A stretch of DNA of 64,000 nt from Kitasatospora sp. SolWspMP-SS2h (lineage in GTDB: Bacteria; Actinomycetota; Actinomycetes; Streptomycetales; Streptomycetaceae). The stretch is taken from contig NZ_QLLT01000016.1 in the NCBI RefSeq assembly GCF_003259315.1, forward strand, positions 42,288-106,287. Direction: 5' to 3'. Positions 60,120 to 64,000 of the stretch are shown piece by piece. The translations under genes were made by a program, and so were the position numbers. The notes beneath the pieces are model-generated. The model was not told the origin of the DNA and made no database searches. It worked only from the letters and a program-made list of their open reading frames with translations. Numbering within the stretch: position 1 is the first letter of the stretch; every line of letters begins with the position of its first letter.

Positions 60120-60270
60120 GGCAGCGATGCTCGGCGCCCGACCGCACGGCCCGCAAAGGGGTTTCACCCGATGGGATAGCGTCGGCGGCGACACCTGTCG
60201 TGAACGAAGGACGCGGGACGCGGGACGCGGGAACGAAGGACGCGGGACGAAGGGCGGAGGCGTGGTCGGC

Positions 60271-61047
60271 ATGGCGCAGGACGAGGTGCTGGACGGGGTG
60301 CCGGACGAGGTGCTGGTGGTCACCGGCGGCGGTCGCGGCATCGGGGCGGCCACCGCGCTGCTCGCCGCCGGGCGCGGCTACCGGGTGTGCGTCAACTACC
60401 GCAGCGACCGGGGCTCGGCGGAGGCCGTGGTGGAGCGGGTCCGGGCCGCGGGCGGCACCGCGCTCGCCGTCCGCGCGGACGTCTCGCACACCGCCGGGGT
60501 GACCGAGCTGTTCGACACCGTCGACCGCGAACTCGGCACCCTCACCGCGCTGGTGAACAACGCGGGCACGCTGGAGCGGCAGTGCCGGCTGGACGAGCTC
60601 GACGAGGACCGGCTGAACCGGATCTGGGCGGCCAACATCACCGGCCCGTTCCTGTGCGCGGCGGCCGCGGTGCGCCGGATGTCCACCCGGTACGGCGGCC
60701 GGGGCGGGGCGATCGTCAACGTCGGCTCGGCGGCGTCCCGGCTCGGCTCGCCGAACGAGTACGTCGACTACGCGGCGTCCAAGGGCGCGCTGGACTCGAT
60801 GACCACCGGCCTGGCGCTGGAGGTCGCGGCCGAGGGCATCCGGGTCAACGCCGTCCGCCCCGGCCTGATCCACACCGGCATCCACGCCCTCGGCGGCGAA
60901 CCCGGCCGGGTCGACCGGGTCGGCCCGAACCTCCCGATGGGGCGCGGCGGGCAGCCCGAGGAGATCGCCGAGGCGATCCTGTACCTGCTCTCCCCCGCCG
61001 CCTCGTACATCACCGGCGCCTTCCTGGACGCCGCCGGCGGCCGCTGA
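60271..61047 (+). CDS. Short-chain dehydrogenase/reductase, FabG-like
   Basis: 258 residues: VVTGGGRGIGAATALLA, VNNAGTLERQ, NVGSAASRLGS with catalytic Ser, and YVDYAASKGALDS with Tyr and Lys. NAD(P)-dependent oxidation or reduction of an unknown alcohol or ketone; the full length fits the sugar- or steroid-type SDR group. GGAGG lies about 10 bases before the ATG, and the 5' region has GGGACGC repeats (60205-60250). Not linked to the biosynthetic blocks. Confidence 0.9.
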   Translation: MAQDEVLDGVPDEVLVVTGGGRGIGAATALLAAGRGYRVCVNYRSDRGSAEAVVERVRAAGGTALAVRADVSHTAGVTELFDTVDRELGTLTALVNNAGTLERQCRLDELDEDRLNRIWAANITGPFLCAAAAVRRMSTRYGGRGGAIVNVGSAASRLGSPNEYVDYAASKGALDSMTTGLALEVAAEGIRVNAVRPGLIHTGIHALGGEPGRVDRVGPNLPMGRGGQPEEIAEAILYLLSPAASYITGAFLDAAGGR

Positions 61048-61226
61048 CCACCCCGCCACCGCGACCGCGACCGCCCACCGCCGGTCGCCTGGCCCCCACG
61101 ACTCCTGCAACTCCCCCAACTCCCGCCACCGGAAGCGCGGTTCCGGCTCCACGGCTTCGCGGCTCCCGGTACCGGTTCGGTGAACGCCCCGGCCCGGCGT
61201 CCGCCCCTGCCCCTACGGTGGAACGC

Positions 61227-61925
61227 ATGACCGAGACCGAGATCGCCGCCGCGCCCTTCCTCGACATCCCCGACGTCCCCAACCTCCGCGACGCCGGGTC
61301 CGGCGTCTACCGCCCCGGGCTGCTCTACCGCTCGGCCACCCTCCACCACCTCACCGACGAGGGCCTGCGGCGCCTCACCGAACTCGGCATCCGCACCGTC
61401 CTGGACCTGCGCAGCGCCGGCGAGGTCGCCCTGTACCCGGACCGGCTGCCCGACGGCGCCACCTACCTCCACCTGCCGATGCTGCCCGACCCGGCGACCA
61501 CCGACCGGGCGTGGCCCGAGGACCAGTCCGCGCTCTACCCGTTCATGGCCGAGACCGGCGGCATCGCCATCGCCGCCGCCGTCCGCGCCCTGGCCACCGG
61601 CGCCCCGCTGCTGGTCCACTGCGCCGTCGGCAAGGACCGCACCGGCCTGACCGTCGCCGCCCTGCAGACCCTGGCCGGCCTCCCGCTCGACGCCGTCACC
61701 ACCGACTTCCTCCGCTCCAACGCCGGCCTCGGCCTCGACCTCGGGCCCGTCCCCTACCTCGACGCCGCCGGGGTCGAACGACTCTCCCGCCCCGTCGAAG
61801 CCGCCCACCTGCACGCCGCCCTCACCCACGCCACCACCCGGCACGGCTCCCTCGCCGCCTACCTCCGCGACCACGGCGCCACCGACGCCGACCTCGCCAC
61901 CCTCCGCTCCCTGGGACCGTCCTGA
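61227..61925 (+). CDS. Protein tyrosine/serine phosphatase
   Basis: 232 residues. The active-site loop HCAVGKDRTG is the CX5R motif of bacterial tyrosine/serine phosphatases (MptpB group), and VPNLRDAG and YRSATLHHLTDEG are family signatures. It dephosphorylates proteins or phosphoinositide-like substrates. The gene follows the SDR gene but with a 179-base gap, so a separate promoter is likely. Confidence 0.92.
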   Translation: MTETEIAAAPFLDIPDVPNLRDAGSGVYRPGLLYRSATLHHLTDEGLRRLTELGIRTVLDLRSAGEVALYPDRLPDGATYLHLPMLPDPATTDRAWPEDQSALYPFMAETGGIAIAAAVRALATGAPLLVHCAVGKDRTGLTVAALQTLAGLPLDAVTTDFLRSNAGLGLDLGPVPYLDAAGVERLSRPVEAAHLHAALTHATTRHGSLAAYLRDHGATDADLATLRSLGPS

Positions 61926-62154
61926 CGGCCCACCGCCCGCCCGCACACCACGCGCCGCCACCCGGCTGCTCCGGCCGCCGTTCCCCGGGCGGGGGGCGGC
62001 TCGTTAGGAGCGTTACCGTGGACGGTGCGCCCACCCGTACGTCCACCGGCGCGTCCACCGGTACGTCCGGTCCGTCGTCGGACGGGCCCGGGCCCGGGCC
62101 CGGGCCCGAAGTCGTGAAGTCGTGAAGTCCCGAAGTCGTGAAGGAGCCCGTCCC

Positions 62155-62454
62155 ATGGCACGTTTCCCCGCCACCGCCGCCGTCGCCGCCACCGGGCTGG
62201 TCGGCGGCTACGCGACCGCCCGGTTCAGTGGGCGCCGGGAGTGGGGCGGTGCCGTGCTGGCGGCGGCCGGGGCGACGGCCGCGGTGCGCTGGGGGCGGCG
62301 TTCGGGGGTGCCGGCCGCGGCGGGGCTGACCACGCTGTACCTGGCCGCGTTCGGCGGCTCGCACCCGCTGGCGAAGAAGATCGGCGCCTGGCCGGCCGTC
62401 CTGACGGTGACGGGCGTGGTGGCCGCGGCCTCCGCGCTGGCCACCGGCGACTGA
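62155..62454 (+). CDS. Small membrane protein, 99 aa
   Basis: Ala/Gly-rich with about three membrane segments (AAVAATGLVGGYATARF, AGLTTLYLAAFGGS, AVLTVTGVVAAASALA). AAGGAG lies 8 bases before the ATG. The leader before it contains GGGCCC and GAAGTCGT repeats. No family recognised; small proteins like this are common in Streptomyces. Confidence 0.65.
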   Translation: MARFPATAAVAATGLVGGYATARFSGRREWGGAVLAAAGATAAVRWGRRSGVPAAAGLTTLYLAAFGGSHPLAKKIGAWPAVLTVTGVVAAASALATGD

Positions 62455-62573
62455 GGTCCGGCGGCACCACGCAGCGGCGGCACCACGCAACGACAGCACC
62501 GCCCGACGACAGCACCACCCACCAGCGGCCTCCCCCAGCGGCGGCCCCCAGCGGCATCCCCCAGTGACGGCCC

Positions 62574-63431
62574 TCAGCGGCCGAAGCGTTCCTCGAACGC
62601 CGTCCGGTTCGCGGAGGGGACGCTGCGGTCCCAGACCGCGAACACCACCCGGTCGAAGGCCGCGCCCCACTCGTCCAGGGCCCGCCCGAAGGCGTCCGCC
62701 ACCTCCGCCGGGTCGTTGCGGAACACCCCGCAGCCCCAGGCGCCCAGCACCAGTTCGCGGGCGCCGTGCCGGGCGGCGGCGGCCAGCACCCGTCCGGCCC
62801 GTTCGGCCAGCAGCGGGCCGAGGCCGAGCGGACGGCCGGGCGAACGCAGCGCCAGCTGGCCCGCGTTGGGCGCGGGCGAGGTGAGGAAGCCGACCCGGTG
62901 GGTGCGCTCCAGCAGTTCGCCCCGGTCGTCCCGGATCACCGGCACGCCCGGCGACCAGATCACCCGGTGGCTGTAGCGCAGGTCGGTGGAGGCCCGGTGC
63001 GCCTCGTAGTAGTCGGGGGCCTCCAGCAGGCAGCGGTACAGGAGCGAGGAGCGGCAGACGTCCTCCTCCTGGGCCTTCGCCCCGCGCAGGTAGCCGCCGC
63101 CGGGGTTGCGCGCGGACGCGAAGTTCAGCACCGCGACGCTCCGCCCGCCGTCCGCGACCAGCCGCCGGGCCGCCTGCATGCTGCCCTCGCCGGTCACCTC
63201 GACCTCCGCGTCGGCCACCGCTCCGACCCCCGCCCCGGCCACCGCGCCGGGAACGCGGACGGGCCCCGGGCCGGCCCCGAACTCCGCGTCCGCCGGGTAC
63301 GACACCGTCCCGGCCCGGGCCTCGGCCAGCTCCTCGGCGATCCGCACCACCGCGCCGGCCGGGCTCCGGTACTCGCCCCGGTCCGCGATCTCCTCGTTCT
63401 GCGTGGCCATCGCCCGCTGCCTGCTGCTCAC
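62574..63431 (-). CDS. TIGR02452 family protein (macrodomain / bacterial PARG-like)
   Basis: 285 residues. The GGG...QEE signature of microbial PARG-type proteins is clear in SARNPGGGYLRGAKAQEEDV, with LVLGAWGCGVFRNDP as the second ADP-ribose-binding segment. These enzymes remove or bind ADP-ribose. A GTG start at 63431 matches the family N-terminus (SSRQRAMATQNEEIADRGEY) better than the ATG at 63410. Stands alone, near a probable RNA helicase gene. Confidence 0.87.
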   Translation of the reverse strand: MSSRQRAMATQNEEIADRGEYRSPAGAVVRIAEELAEARAGTVSYPADAEFGAGPGPVRVPGAVAGAGVGAVADAEVEVTGEGSMQAARRLVADGGRSVAVLNFASARNPGGGYLRGAKAQEEDVCRSSLLYRCLLEAPDYYEAHRASTDLRYSHRVIWSPGVPVIRDDRGELLERTHRVGFLTSPAPNAGQLALRSPGRPLGLGPLLAERAGRVLAAAARHGARELVLGAWGCGVFRNDPAEVADAFGRALDEWGAAFDRVVFAVWDRSVPSANRTAFEERFGR

Positions 63432-63562
63432 ACCGGGCACGCTAATCCCCAACTCCCTTCCCCACCAGCGATTTTCGCCCCTGCCCGGCCACGCCCCCGG
63501 GAACGCGGACGGGCCCGCCCCACCGAAGTGGAACGGGCCCGGATCAGCCGGCCTGCGGCGCG

Positions 63563-64000
63563 TCAGTTCTTCCAGCGCGGCTTGCGGTCGCCGCCACCGT
63601 TGAAGCCGCCGCGGTCGTCACGGTTGAAGCCGCCGCGCTCGCCACGGTCCCGGTCGCCGAACGAACGGCCACCGCGGTCGTCGCGGTTGAAGCCGCCACC
63701 CTGCGGGCGCCCACCGGTGCGGTGGTCGTCACGCCGCACGAACGGACGGCTGCCGCCACCGGCCTGGCCGCGGTCCCGGTCGCCGAACGGACGCGCCGGA
63801 CGGTCGCCGAACGAACGGCCGCCGCGGTCGTCGCGGTTGAAGCCACCGCGCTCGCGGTCACCGAACGAACGGCCGCCACGGTCACCGCGGTCGTCACGGT
63901 TGAAGCCACCGCGCTCACGGTCTCCGAACGAACGGCCGCCACGGTCACCGCGGTCGTCGCGGTTGAACCCGCCACGCTCACGGTCACCGAACGAACGGCC
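63563..64000 (-). CDS. C-terminal tail of a probable DEAD-box RNA helicase (5' end outside window)
   Basis: Only the C-terminal 145 residues are inside the window. They are built from repeats GGFNRDDRGDRGGRSFGDRER in several near-identical copies, ending GGGDRKPRWKN. Such Gly/Arg/Asp-rich tails are typical of Streptomyces DEAD-box helicases, where they bind RNA. A pseudouridine synthase with a similar tail cannot be excluded. The helicase core itself is not visible. Confidence 0.72.
   Translation of the reverse strand, partial: GRSFGDRERGGFNRDDRGDRGGRSFGDRERGGFNRDDRGDRGGRSFGDRERGGFNRDDRGGRSFGDRPARPFGDRDRGQAGGGSRPFVRRDDHRTGGRPQGGGFNRDDRGGRSFGDRDRGERGGFNRDDRGGFNGGGDRKPRWKN

Noticed and set aside
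60271..61047. SDR gene as a member of the biosynthetic pathway
   Set aside because: It is about 8 kb beyond the last pathway gene, among unrelated housekeeping-type genes, and the operon already has its own FabG.
1..64000. CRISPR array, rRNA genes, transposase or integrase
   Set aside because: I saw no spaced identical repeats with unique spacers, no rRNA sequence and no transposase or integrase motif; the tandem repeats present are short and inside genes or leaders.

Overview
The window is very GC-rich DNA with GTG and ATG starts, four-base ATGA/GTGA gene overlaps and a long biosynthetic operon under a SARP regulator. This points to an actinomycete, most likely Streptomyces or a close relative such as Kitasatospora. 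Species and product names cannot be read from the sequence.

Layout. 1-1.2 kb: 3' part of a ROK regulator. 1.3-5.2 kb: two small proteins, a SARP with an NB-ARC domain and a TrmB/LuxR-type regulator. 5.2-26.9 kb: one reverse-strand gene train, read from 26.9 down to 5.2 kb. It encodes an ABC exporter, FabD-like malonyltransferase, AMP ligase, carrier protein, aminotransferase, LanB-like protein, the SbnA/SbnB pair for 2,3-diaminopropionate, FabG, a second carrier protein, FabZ, a GNAT fusion, a GcvT-like protein, a fused double ketosynthase, a phosphopantetheinyl transferase, a condensation-like protein and an MFS exporter. Most junctions overlap or nearly do. Three heptamers spaced 11 and 22 bp lie just upstream of the ABC gene and look like a SARP operator.

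27.2-37.2 kb separates the two biosynthetic parts: a PIN toxin-antitoxin pair, a translationally coupled operon ending in EACC1 and caspase-like genes (a predicted conflict system), an XRE/DUF397 pair, small unknown genes, an LCP cell-wall ligase and an APC permease. 37.3-52.9 kb is a second biosynthetic block. It holds a homocitrate/isopropylmalate synthase-like enzyme, LeuC- and LeuD-like isomerase subunits, an aminotransferase, an isochorismatase-fold protein, a 660-residue FAD protein, a LysR regulator, a branched-chain-type 2-oxoacid dehydrogenase (E1 alpha, E1 beta, E2), an Fe(II)/2-oxoglutarate oxygenase, a cupin and an MFS transporter. This fits homologation of a 2-oxo acid followed by either transamination or conversion to an acyl-CoA. 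No dehydrogenase for the homologation cycle is in the window.

53-64 kb is mostly ordinary: an orphan response regulator, a cupin, two truncated gene remnants, an HD hydrolase, a membrane HTH protein, tRNA-Lys(TTT), a nucleotidyltransferase, a transglutaminase-like protein, an SDR, a tyrosine phosphatase, a macrodomain-like TIGR02452 protein and the repetitive tail of a probable DEAD-box helicase.

The most unusual feature is the first block. A type II fatty-acid-like chain builder with a fused KS and cysteine-less KS, a diaminopropionate pathway, a standalone full-length LanB-type domain, a GcvT-like protein and a GNAT fusion sit in one operon, with no clear RiPP precursor and no NRPS. I infer a lipidated or polyene-acylated amino-acid product whose amide bonds may be made by a tRNA-dependent LanB-type enzyme. 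This is a hypothesis.
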